Below are positions 39,681-47,401 of a DNA stretch of 49,614 bases, one piece after another; position 1 is the stretch's first letter; each line of letters starts with the position of its first letter. The notes under the pieces are model-generated. The model was not told where the DNA came from and searched no databases. It worked only from the letters and a program-made list of their open reading frames with translations. The stretch comes from Chloroflexota bacterium (GTDB taxonomy: Bacteria > Chloroflexota > UBA6077 > CF-72). Both the position numbers and the translations under genes were made by a program. The stretch lies in the NCBI GenBank assembly GCA_019247515.1, contig JAFAOS010000048.1, positions 1 through 49,614 on the forward strand, read 5' to 3'.

Positions 39681-40218
39681 GAGCCAATTCATCCAGCCAG
39701 CAGCGGACCTCGGCCGGTGTGCGCAGCCGCACGAAACCTGGGTGGCACGCGAAGCGTTGCGGCCATTCTCGCCGATGGCGGAAAAACGCGCGCACCGTCC
39801 ACGCGAACAGCGAGTCCCGCCCCCAGAACGCGGTGCTCCAGCTCTCCCGATTGCCATTCCATAATTCCACGTGCTGCCGAATCCGGCTGGACGTGCGCCG
39901 CCACAGGCGCCCCAGCAGCAGCGCCAGCGACATGTCCAGCCAGACCACCGTGTCCGCCGCGTCGGTCACCAGCCGATCGAGCTTGCGTTCGTAATTGCCG
40001 TCGATGACCCAGCCATCAGGATGGTCATCCATCGCACCTTGCACGATCGCGCGGAACTGCTCCGCCGTCGGCTCGCTCCAGTTCGGACCATGGTGGAGAC
40101 CGTCGAGCTCGATGTGCGCCACGCCCAGCCGTCGCGCGAGCTCGGCGGCGAGCGTCGTCTTGCCCGATCCGCTGGCGCCTTTAACCGCGACTCTCCGGGC
40201 CGCAGCGTAACGGGACAC
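39667..40218 (-). CDS. P-loop kinase-like protein (adenylate-kinase/FlaR-like)
   Basis: A 183-residue P-loop NTPase. Walker A is KGASGSGKTTLA (about 13-24), IELDGLHHGPNW gives the DxxH region, GWVIDGNYERKL and TVVWLDMSLALLLGRLWRRTSSRIRQ the strand and arginine-rich lid. This matches small proteins annotated as DNA-topology-modulation (FlaR) or shikimate/adenylate-kinase-like; the phosphorylated substrate is unknown. GTG start. The last residues (LDELAHDEG-stop) are encoded in sequence shared with the tandem repeat, whose first unit would read ADELTRVEG-stop in the same orientation. It follows the dioxygenase by 18 bp. Confidence 0.85.
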   Translation of the reverse strand: MSRYAAARRVAVKGASGSGKTTLAAELARRLGVAHIELDGLHHGPNWSEPTAEQFRAIVQGAMDDHPDGWVIDGNYERKLDRLVTDAADTVVWLDMSLALLLGRLWRRTSSRIRQHVELWNGNRESWSTAFWGRDSLFAWTVRAFFRHRREWPQRFACHPGFVRLRTPAEVRCWLDELAHDEG

Positions 40219-40236
40219 AACCTCGGAGTGGAACTC

Positions 40237-40884
40237 TCAGACCCGCGCGGATAGACTCTCGGGCGTCACGTTCTCGCGTTCGGTAACCTGGCGGATCACG
40301 AAGTCGAAGGTGCCGTGTTTGGTGCCATTCGCGTCGACCGTGCAGTGGACCAGACATTCTGGAGTGTAGAACGCATCGTCTTCGTTGCCCGGTTCGCCCT
40401 CGATGTAGAGCTGCGTCGTGACCGGACTGCTCACGCCCTGCACTTTCATGTGAATGTGCTTCGCATCGCGAGGGAAGTAGCAACCCGGAATGATGGTGGT
40501 GAACTCATAGCGTCCTTCGCCATCAGTCAGCACGTAGCCGGTGTAGCGGTAGCCGACCATGTCGTAGTTGCCAGCGGCATCCGACGACCAGAGGTTGACG
40601 ACCGCGTTCGGAATCGGCGTGCCCTTCTGGTTCAGCACGCGCCCGGAAAGAACCAGTTCGGGTTTATCTCCAGGCTCGAGCAGATTCGAGCGCATTGGAG
40701 CGCCAAGCCGGAAGTACGGACCGTCGATTTCCTGGGGTGTGGGCTTCGGCTCACCGGGCCCTGGCGGCGCCGGCTGAAATACCGTCTTGCCTGCCAGGCT
40801 GCCACCCGGCGCCCGCTCGTTCTGCATGATCTCAAAGACGGCCTCGCGTGCTTTGATCAGCTCCTCGATCTTGTCTTCAATCAC
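40237..40884 (-). CDS. Intradiol ring-cleavage dioxygenase
   Basis: A 215-residue non-haem Fe(III) dioxygenase of the catechol/protocatechuate/hydroxyquinol group. The four iron ligands can be placed: Y107 (GNYDM), Y136 (PGCYFPRD), H143 and H145 (KHIHMKV). GYVLTDGEGRYEFTTIIPG and the preceding IDGPYFRLGAPMRSNL (the N-terminal cap) are standard. It would cleave a catechol-like ring between the hydroxyls to a muconate. Cofactor and ligands are family knowledge. The upstream enolase-superfamily gene is 69 bp away on the same strand and might be a cycloisomerase, giving an aromatic-degradation pair, but its motifs look more like an acid-sugar dehydratase. The P-loop gene follows directly. Confidence 0.92.
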   Translation of the reverse strand: MIEDKIEELIKAREAVFEIMQNERAPGGSLAGKTVFQPAPPGPGEPKPTPQEIDGPYFRLGAPMRSNLLEPGDKPELVLSGRVLNQKGTPIPNAVVNLWSSDAAGNYDMVGYRYTGYVLTDGEGRYEFTTIIPGCYFPRDAKHIHMKVQGVSSPVTTQLYIEGEPGNEDDAFYTPECLVHCTVDANGTKHGTFDFVIRQVTERENVTPESLSARV

Positions 40885-40953
40885 GGCTTCGTCTCCCCGG
40901 TCGTAGTTTTGTCGGCCGAAAGTCTAACCCCCAATTGTAGCCGCACCCCTCAG

Positions 40954-42012
40954 TCAGTTGCCTCCCGCGTAGGCGTAGTGGCTGAGGGCGGACTCGTCGA
41001 GCTCCAGGCCCAGGCCGGGGCGGCTGGACATCACCAGCTCGCCACTCTCGACCGGTGGGACCTGCTTGAAGAGCGGCAGCGCCCAGGGGTAGTACTCGAC
41101 CGTGAGCCCATTGGAGACCGCGGCAATCAGGTGCGCCAGGATCTCGGTGGCGAGGTGAGGCACGACTTTCAGCCCGTAAATTTCCGCGAGGTGAGCGACT
41201 TTCAGCGCGCCGGAAAGTCCAAGGTCCTGGTCGACCATGACGATGTCCACGCAGCGGTGTTCCACCAGCGGCCGAAAGGATGCGATGCTGTAATAGGTTT
41301 CACCAGCACACGTCGGGATCTCGATTGCTTCGCTGACCTGTCGGAGTCCCTCGAAATCGACATTCGAGGTTGCATCTTCGAGCCAGTACGGTTGAAATGG
41401 CGCCAGCGCGCGCGTGTACGCGATGGCCTGCTTGACGGACCACTGCTGATTGACGTCGACCATGATGTCGACCTCTGGACCAACCGCCTCGCGCAAGACG
41501 CGCATATGCTCCACCGCGCGCGACAGGCTTTCGCGGCCGAGGTGGCACTTCATGGCCCTGAATCCGGAAGCCACGTGACGCTCGGCGCTGCGCGCCACCT
41601 TGTCGAGGTCCTTGTCGGGTTCGATCCGCCAACTGGCGTAGCACGCAACTCGATCGCGGGCGCCGCCCATCAATTTGTACACCGGTTGGCCGGCGGCCTT
41701 GCCGCGGATGTCCCACAGCGCGACGTCGATCGCGCTAGCCGCCCTGGCTTCGAACCACGGCAGCGGACGTCCGCGGAGCAGCAAGCGATCGGTGATCGCC
41801 TCGGGGGCGAGCGGGTCCATACCGACGATGCGATCGACGTACAGCCGCACGACGCTGAGGGCAGCCGGCGCGGCGTCGTGCAGGCGGGTGATATAGCTGA
41901 TGCCCTCAAGACCCGCGTCCGTTTGCAGCCTCAAGACGATGTGCACGCCGTTGATGGACTCGTCGTGGCCAACGCGCACGACGTGCGTGCGGCAACCGGT
42001 GATTTTCATCAT
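40954..42012 (-). CDS. Enolase-superfamily enzyme (mandelate racemase/muconate lactonizing-like)
   Basis: A 352-residue two-domain enzyme with an alpha+beta capping domain (1-110) and a TIM barrel. Metal ligands are Asp in VDVNQQW, Glu in YWLEDAT and Glu in CAGETYY. The barrel strand 2 motif is FRAMKCHLG, Lys-x-His instead of Lys-x-Lys. Strand 6-7 residues MVDQDLGLSG and VVPHLATEI supply the Asp-His dyad of the mandelate racemase group, so acid-sugar dehydration is more likely than cycloisomerisation. Starts at 42012 (MMKITG), 42009 or GTG 42018 are possible; none has a clear ribosome site. It precedes the intradiol dioxygenase and follows the KDG-type kinase, which fits a dehydratase that forms 2-keto-3-deoxy acids. 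Confidence 0.87.
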   Translation of the reverse strand: MMKITGCRTHVVRVGHDESINGVHIVLRLQTDAGLEGISYITRLHDAAPAALSVVRLYVDRIVGMDPLAPEAITDRLLLRGRPLPWFEARAASAIDVALWDIRGKAAGQPVYKLMGGARDRVACYASWRIEPDKDLDKVARSAERHVASGFRAMKCHLGRESLSRAVEHMRVLREAVGPEVDIMVDVNQQWSVKQAIAYTRALAPFQPYWLEDATSNVDFEGLRQVSEAIEIPTCAGETYYSIASFRPLVEHRCVDIVMVDQDLGLSGALKVAHLAEIYGLKVVPHLATEILAHLIAAVSNGLTVEYYPWALPLFKQVPPVESGELVMSSRPGLGLELDESALSHYAYAGGN

Positions 42013-42054
42013 CAGCACTGCGTGTTAGCAGAACTCGCGGCAGGCTGTCAGCGA

Positions 42055-43008
42055 TCAGCGGCGGATGTCGCCCGCGGCGGTCGGACCGAAGACGTCCTCG
42101 AAGTACGGCAGCCCCTCCTGGTCGGCGGCGATCATCATCGCCAGCGCCCCGCACCGGTTGGCGACGGCCAGGCTGGCGGGCACGTCGAGACCGCGCAACT
42201 GGCCTGCCAGGAAGCCGGCGGCGAACGCGTCGCCGGCGCCAACCGGATCGACGACGCGGGGCAGGCTGAGCGCCGCGGCCTCGATCTCGCCGGCCGCGTC
42301 GACGGCCAGTGCGCCGCGCGCGCCGAGTTTGACGATCGCCAACCGGGGACCAAGCTCCAGGAGCGCGTTGGCAGCCCGCAGCGGATCGGATTCGCCGGTG
42401 AGCAGCTCCGCTTCGTCCATGCCCGGCAGGACCAGGTCGGCGTGCCCGATCAGATCGCGCAGCACGGGCCGCGCCTCATCGGCCGACCACAGCTTCAGCC
42501 GGAGGTTGGGATCGACGACCACCTGCACGCCGGCCGCACGGGCTACCTCCGCGGCGGCGAACGTCGTCGCGCGACAGGAGTCGGAGAGTGCGGGCGTGAT
42601 TCCGGATAACACCAGGTAGCGAGCCTGTTGAATGTACGCGGCGTCCAGGTCGGCCGGGCTGAGCCGGCTGGCGGCCGAGCCGCGACGGTAGTAGAGGACG
42701 TTGACGGGTCCGAAGTCCCGTCGCTCGCGGAAGAGCACGCCCGTCGGCGCCGAGGGATCGACGATGGTCCGCGACAGGTCCACGCCCTCGCCACGCAGCC
42801 GGAACGCAATAGCCTGACCGAAGTCGTCTTCGCCGATGCGCGTGATATAGCCGGCGGACTGGCGGAGGCGCGCCAGTCCGACGGCGACATTCGCCTCGGC
42901 GCCCGCGATGTGGCGGCGAAAGACCGCCGCTTCGCGCAGGGAACCCGGTTGTTCGGCAACGAACAGGACCATGACTTCGCCCAGGCCGACGACGCTGGGC
43001 GAGGCCAA
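42055..43008 (-). CDS. kdgK: PfkB-family kinase, 2-keto-3-deoxygluconate kinase-like
   Basis: A 317-residue ribokinase-fold kinase. It begins VVGLGEVMVLF, then AEANVAVGLARL (first PfkB signature region) and ends with PRVVDPVGAGDAFAAGFLAGQL, whose GAGD holds the catalytic Asp. FRERRDFGPVNVLYYRRGSAASRL is the stretch that distinguishes 2-keto-3-deoxygluconate kinases from ribokinases and fructokinases, where YYR contacts the keto acid. Start is TTG 43008, since the VVGLGEV opening leaves only a few residues before it. With the dehydratase downstream and mannonate dehydratase elsewhere in the window it gives the route mannonate or other acid to KDG to KDPG. Exact substrate is inferred. Confidence 0.85.
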   Translation of the reverse strand: MASPSVVGLGEVMVLFVAEQPGSLREAAVFRRHIAGAEANVAVGLARLRQSAGYITRIGEDDFGQAIAFRLRGEGVDLSRTIVDPSAPTGVLFRERRDFGPVNVLYYRRGSAASRLSPADLDAAYIQQARYLVLSGITPALSDSCRATTFAAAEVARAAGVQVVVDPNLRLKLWSADEARPVLRDLIGHADLVLPGMDEAELLTGESDPLRAANALLELGPRLAIVKLGARGALAVDAAGEIEAAALSLPRVVDPVGAGDAFAAGFLAGQLRGLDVPASLAVANRCGALAMMIAADQEGLPYFEDVFGPTAAGDIRR

Positions 43009-43027
43009 TGGACGGTACGACCTGTTC

Positions 43028-43351
43028 TCAGCGCGCGGGTCGGTACTGGGATGCTTGCGCGCCTTTCAATGCGGCGACCCACTCCGGGCCCGTGAGCAAG
43101 CGAGTGGTCTTTCCGCCGCGCGTTGCGCCGCCGGCGGCGACCGCGAGCGCCAGCGACGCGGCAGCGGTGTCGTCGGGGGCTTCGAAAATGACGACGACGT
43201 CGTACTCACCAAACGGAAATCCACCGGCCAGGATCTTCCCGCCAATCCCCTCGAACGCGGGTCGGACCGCTTCGAGGCGATCCTGTGGCGACTTGATCAT
43301 CGCCGCCAGCGACTCGCTGGTATACGCGGCCTGATACATGTACAGCGGCAT
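43028..43351 (-). CDS. GYD domain protein
   Basis: A 107-residue soluble protein of the GYD family: MPLYMYQAAYTSESLAAMIKSPQDRLEAVRPAFEGIGGKILAGGFPFGEYDVVVIFEAPDDTAAASLALAVAAGG covers the domain, including the F-G-E-Y-D motif. Function is not established; many are dimeric stress- or redox-related proteins. GGAG is 8 nt before ATG 43351, better than the longer in-frame start at 43393. It is the first gene of a leftward group with the kinase 19 bp behind. The 257 bp to the divergent sigma factor hold no gene. Confidence 0.88.
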   Translation of the reverse strand: MPLYMYQAAYTSESLAAMIKSPQDRLEAVRPAFEGIGGKILAGGFPFGEYDVVVIFEAPDDTAAASLALAVAAGGATRGGKTTRLLTGPEWVAALKGAQASQYRPAR

Positions 43352-43608
43352 GGAGGCTTCTCCCCGTTCCAAAGCAATCTTGCCGATGCTCATCTTACGC
43401 CCCGCGCGACCTCCGCGCCTGCGAGCCTGAGGCGGCCAGAGGTCGATCCGCGGCGCGCGTCATCTGAACTCCGACGCCACGCTTCTGCAGCGTCACAACG
43501 CGAACGTGACTCCTGTTTTACACGAATTTATCTGCTCGACAGTGAATTGTTCATGCGCCCGTGAGGTAATGGGTGCAAGCAAACCACCACTCCGCGGGAA
43601 GCCATACC

Positions 43609-44658
43609 ATGACCCCTGACCTGACACCCTCACATGATGAACTGCTCAGTCCAGAGCCGACTGAGCTACTTGATGCCGACGAGGACACCGAAGCGCCGAC
43701 GGCCACGCCCATCAGCAGCTTCGGGCTGCTGTCCGAAGAGCTGTCAGGCGACGCTGGCGCGATGTACCTGCGCGAAATTGCCGACCACGAGCTTCTGACG
43801 GCTGAAGAAGAGGTTGTGCTTGCCCAGCGGCTCGAGGCTGGCAAGGCCGCGATGCGCGAGCTGGCGACCGCCGACGACTCGCTCGAGCCGGCGCGTCGTC
43901 TCGAGCTCGAGCAGCAGGTCGAGGACGGCGACCGCGCGCGGCGGCGGCTGATCGAGTGCAACCTGCGACTGGTGGTTTCGGTCGCCCGCCGCTATCTGGG
44001 TCGAGGCCTGTCATTCCTCGATCTGGTCCAGGAAGGCAACATCGGTCTGCAAACGGGCATCGACAAGTTCGACTGGCAGCGTGGGTTTCGCCTCAGCACG
44101 TACGTCTACTGGTGGATTCGCCAGGCCGTGACGCGCGCCGTCGCCGAACAGAGTCGCACGATTCGCCTGCCCGGACACGTCATCGAGTTTCTGACCAGGA
44201 CGGCGCGTGCCGAACGCGAGATGGCCGTCGACCTCGGGCGTCAACCCACGCTCGAGGAGGTCGCCGAGTACCTCGAAGTCGAACCTGAGCGCATTACCGA
44301 AGCGCGGCGGGCGGCGCGCCTGCCGTTGTCGCTCGAGTCGCCGCTGGGCGACGAGGGTGAGCTGACGCGGGGCGACCTGATCAGCGATGACGCCGCCGCC
44401 GAGGCAGCGCACAAGTCGTCCGAGAATGCCGACCTCTCAGAGCGACTGGCAATGGCACTGGATGAGCTGCACCCCTACGAGCGGCAGATCCTGCGCCTGC
44501 GCTTCGGGCTGGACCGAGGCCACGAACGCACGTTGCGCGAGATGAGCCGCGAGCTCGGGTTGAGCAGCGAGCGCATCCGCCAGATCGAGTCGGCTGGCCT
44601 GACGAAACTCCGCCATATGCCCGGGCTCCGTCGGGACCTACTGCCGTACGTTGCCTGA
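43609..44658 (+). CDS. RNA polymerase sigma-70 factor (primary-like or group 2)
   Basis: A 349-residue sigma factor. After an acidic, low-complexity N-terminus (LLDADEDTEAPTATP), region 1.2 begins at MYLREIADHELLTAEEEVVLAQRLE; region 2 has NLRLVVSVARRYLGRGLSFLDLVQEGNIGLQTGIDKFDW and STYVYWWIRQAVTRAVAEQSRTIRLPGH, the core-binding and -10-binding helices; region 3 is LGRQPTLEEVAEYLEVEPERI; region 4 is LDELHPYERQILRLRFGLDRGHERTLREMSRELGLSSERIRQIE, which binds -35. It lacks a large non-conserved region and so is probably a group 2 factor for a stress or growth-phase response. GGGAAG is 7 nt before the chosen ATG. Confidence 0.93.
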   Translation: MTPDLTPSHDELLSPEPTELLDADEDTEAPTATPISSFGLLSEELSGDAGAMYLREIADHELLTAEEEVVLAQRLEAGKAAMRELATADDSLEPARRLELEQQVEDGDRARRRLIECNLRLVVSVARRYLGRGLSFLDLVQEGNIGLQTGIDKFDWQRGFRLSTYVYWWIRQAVTRAVAEQSRTIRLPGHVIEFLTRTARAEREMAVDLGRQPTLEEVAEYLEVEPERITEARRAARLPLSLESPLGDEGELTRGDLISDDAAAEAAHKSSENADLSERLAMALDELHPYERQILRLRFGLDRGHERTLREMSRELGLSSERIRQIESAGLTKLRHMPGLRRDLLPYVA

Positions 44659-44677
44659 GCCGGCTATCGCCCGTCTT

Positions 44678-45739
44678 TCACCACGGACCGTGCAGCTCGA
44701 GGCGGTAGAACCGCGCCGCGGTGTCTTTGAAGAGCGCCGCTTTGTCGGCCGCGCTTGCGCCGTGCGTCAGGCGCTTGCAGGCGTTCCAGTACGCGGCATA
44801 CGGATAGGCGCCCTTGTCGACGGGAAAGTTGCTCTCGAACATGCAGCGTTCGGCGCCGAATGCCTCGATACAGGTCTCGAAGAACGGACGCATTCCGTCG
44901 GCGAGCGCCGCCGATGACGGCGGCTTCGGCTGCTCGTCGAAGCCCAGACCATTGATGCGCATCCCCAGACCACCCAGCTTGACGAAGACGTTAGAGCAGC
45001 CGGCCAGGTTGCGCATCGACCTGCTCCAGCGCTCGAATACCTCGTCCTTGCGGCTGGCGTACGCGCCAACGCGCAGCGGCCCGCCAACATGGTTCAACAC
45101 GATGGCCATCTCCGGCAGCGCGCGCGCCAGCTCGGTCAGCTCGTCGATCTGCGGGTGGTAGAGCCAGGCATCGAAGGACAGCCCGAGTGACGTCAGCGTA
45201 GCGAGCCCTTCGCGGAACGCTTTATCGGCCATCAGCCCCCGTGGCGCCACGTTGGCGGGGTTGACGATCGTGGAGTCAGCGTCCCAGGCGCTGGTGTGCC
45301 GCACACCGCGAAAGCGTCCACCACCGGCGCGGATGTGGGCCTCCAGCACCTCGCGCACGCGCGCGCCAAGTCGCATATCCGCGTAGCCGACGATGCCCGC
45401 GCATACGCGGGTGGACCCGAAACCGCCGCTCGCGCTCATTGCCGCGATGCCGTTGACGAACTCCGTTTCGCCGACCGGTCTGAGCTCCTCCGGCCCGTCG
45501 GCCCTGTGCATCGAACGACACTGGAGGAACACGGTGGCGATGATGTGGTGACCGCTGTTCAAATCGTCCAGCAGCTCGTGCAGAAGATAGCGCCATCCAC
45601 CACGGTCCCACAGGTGATGGTGCGGGTCGACGATGGGCAGCTCAGGTTCCAGGATGTCCTCAGCCCACGAGCGCAACCAATCGTTGCGAATCGGATAATT
45701 CGAGCTCTGGGAGGTCACGGAGGGAGTCGGCGACGTCAC
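44678..45739 (-). CDS. Amidohydrolase-2 family protein (fuconolactonase-like)
   Basis: A 353-residue metal-dependent TIM-barrel hydrolase of the COG3618 type. IVDPHHHLWDRGGWRYLLHELL provides the HxH metal pair; GIVGYADMRLGARVREVLEAHI, FRGVRHTSAWD, FDAWLYHPQIDELTELARALPEMAIVLNHVGGPLRVGAY and ERCMFESNFPVDKGAYPYAAYWNACKRL are in the family order. Members hydrolyse sugar lactones or dicarboxylate lactones, which would fit the sugar-acid genes. GTG 45739 is chosen; a second GTG at 45718 exists and the frame is open beyond. It ends 19 bp from the convergent sigma gene. Confidence 0.88.
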   Translation of the reverse strand: MTSPTPSVTSQSSNYPIRNDWLRSWAEDILEPELPIVDPHHHLWDRGGWRYLLHELLDDLNSGHHIIATVFLQCRSMHRADGPEELRPVGETEFVNGIAAMSASGGFGSTRVCAGIVGYADMRLGARVREVLEAHIRAGGGRFRGVRHTSAWDADSTIVNPANVAPRGLMADKAFREGLATLTSLGLSFDAWLYHPQIDELTELARALPEMAIVLNHVGGPLRVGAYASRKDEVFERWSRSMRNLAGCSNVFVKLGGLGMRINGLGFDEQPKPPSSAALADGMRPFFETCIEAFGAERCMFESNFPVDKGAYPYAAYWNACKRLTHGASAADKAALFKDTAARFYRLELHGPW

Positions 45740-45808
45740 CGAGCGAGGATACTCGAGGTCGGAAGGGGTAAGATGGCAGGCAGGCTTGCAGTGAGAGGAA
45801 ATGGGGCC

Positions 45809-46819
45809 ATGAACGTTCGCGACGGCACTCGCCCGGGCACCCTGTACTGGATCGACCACTACGTCGTCGCCAGTGCCAACCTGGACCGCTGGACCGACTT
45901 CATGACAAGGATCGTCGGCGCGCAGCAGCCCTATGGGGCGGGGCGCGCCGCCCGCGGGAGCATTGCCTTCCAGGACATCACCCCGTGCTGCCATCACGGA
46001 GCGATGCTGTCCGCAGAACCGCTGCCTGCGTCGCCCGGACTTGGCAATGGATTGCCCCGCCACGGCCTGTACATCCGACGTGAGGACGTCGATGCGCATC
46101 TACGTCGGCTGGACGAGCACGGCGTGCCCCATCTCGACCCGGTGCGCACGTCCGCGGCGGGTGAGGAGGGCGTTTCCATCGTCTGGGAAGACCCCGATCG
46201 CAACCAGTTCGAATTCTGGGCCCCGGACCATTTGCCCGAAGGGGCGATGGCGTACGCGACGCCACTCGGCGTCGGTCGGATCAGTCACGCCATGTACGAG
46301 TCGCGCGATCTTCAGCGCGCGGCCGATCATTTCGACACCTATTGCGCCGTCGAGCCGGAAGTGAACTCGGACACCGAAAAGGATTCGCTGGTGCTGCGTC
46401 TGGTCGGCGGCGTCCGCATCATTTACAAGCAGGTCGAGCACTTGCAGCAGCGGACCGGCGGCTGGGGGAAGCTACAGGCGAACCACGCCGCCCTGGTGGT
46501 CCGCGACGACGATTTCTGGTCGAACTACGAACGCATGTGGCAGCGCTTGCCGGAGTGGGAGTGGGACCGAGAGAACAAGGAGTTCGTCGGAGTTGGTCCG
46601 GACCTGCCCGCTCGGACGGCGCGGCATGGGAGTCCGGCCGGTCAGCGCTGGTTCGACATCCGCGGCCGCGGCGACGACTGGTACGACCACGACACAAATT
46701 GCTTCCACTTCATGGGCGGCGCGCCCCGCGATGGCGCCTTCAGCAAGTACGAGCCGCACACCATGGAGTGGCATTTGCCCAGGTACCTCGACGAGCACGG
46801 CGAGCGACCCTTAGCATAG
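45809..46819 (+). CDS. VOC-family (glyoxalase/extradiol dioxygenase-like) protein
   Basis: A 336-residue protein with two vicinal-oxygen-chelate modules. LYWIDHYVVASANLDRWTDFMTRIVGA opens the first module with a metal-ligand-like His; VSIVWEDPDRNQFEFWAPDHL closes a module with the Glu ligand; RISHAMYESRDLQRAADHF opens the next with a second His, and the final part includes WYDHDTNCFHFMGG. This is the layout of 2,3-dihydroxybiphenyl dioxygenase-like or ring-cleaving VOC enzymes, though a role as oxygenase is not proved. AGAGGA is 10 nt before the ATG. It is divergent from the amidohydrolase. Confidence 0.87.
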   Translation: MNVRDGTRPGTLYWIDHYVVASANLDRWTDFMTRIVGAQQPYGAGRAARGSIAFQDITPCCHHGAMLSAEPLPASPGLGNGLPRHGLYIRREDVDAHLRRLDEHGVPHLDPVRTSAAGEEGVSIVWEDPDRNQFEFWAPDHLPEGAMAYATPLGVGRISHAMYESRDLQRAADHFDTYCAVEPEVNSDTEKDSLVLRLVGGVRIIYKQVEHLQQRTGGWGKLQANHAALVVRDDDFWSNYERMWQRLPEWEWDRENKEFVGVGPDLPARTARHGSPAGQRWFDIRGRGDDWYDHDTNCFHFMGGAPRDGAFSKYEPHTMEWHLPRYLDEHGERPLA

Positions 46820-46861
46820 TCTGAGATTTCTTGCCACGCCGCCTGGCGCGCAGGTAGCGTT

Positions 46862-47368
46862 ATGTGCTTCGTGCGTTTACTGCATATGCGTCCGCTTTCG
46901 TTTATCGCCGCGCTCGCGCTCATAGCACTGCCTGGCATCGCCCGCGCCGACGGTCCCCAGACCGACCTGGTGTTCAGCGGCGCCCAGAGCGTCGAGATCA
47001 CCGCGAGCGACACGAACTCCTGCTATATCGATTCCCAGAATGCTTTGAACGCCCAGATCACCGACCCCGCCGCCGGACAGTTCATTGCGATCGACGTCGC
47101 CGGCACCGTCGGCGACCATCCAGCCATGGCATCCGACGGGCACGCGCAACTCACCATGCTCGCCGTCGACACGACACGGGATGACCCGTTCGTCAACTGG
47201 GCGGCGACCGGCGGCACGATCACCGTCGACAGTATCAGCACCCAGGTCGCGTTGGACGACGGCAGCGCCAGCACGCGCGGCGCGCTCGGTCACATCGACG
47301 CGGACATGAGCAGCCCGCTGGGCACGCTCCACGTCAGCGGACCGTTCGCCTGCCACCTGGCGGGTTAG
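46862..47368 (+). CDS. Secreted hypothetical protein
   Basis: A 168-residue protein with a clear Sec signal peptide (MRPLSFIAALALIALPGIARADG, cleavage after ARA likely). The mature part is beta-rich and acidic, with two cysteines (NSCYIDSQN and PFACHLAG) that may bridge the ends. I do not recognise a family. ATG 46862 has AGGT 7 nt upstream; ATG 46886 would give a compact signal peptide. It follows the VOC gene by 42 bp and precedes the UGSC selenoprotein by 33 bp on the same strand. Confidence 0.75.
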   Translation: MCFVRLLHMRPLSFIAALALIALPGIARADGPQTDLVFSGAQSVEITASDTNSCYIDSQNALNAQITDPAAGQFIAIDVAGTVGDHPAMASDGHAQLTMLAVDTTRDDPFVNWAATGGTITVDSISTQVALDDGSASTRGALGHIDADMSSPLGTLHVSGPFACHLAG

Positions 47369-47401
47369 TCGCGTCCGGCGTTGCATACAATCTCGAGGAG
47401 C

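Noticed and set aside
40315..42609. Long plus-strand reading frame of 764 codons
   Set aside because: It is antisense to three well-supported minus-strand genes, and its composition is that of a high-G+C shadow frame.
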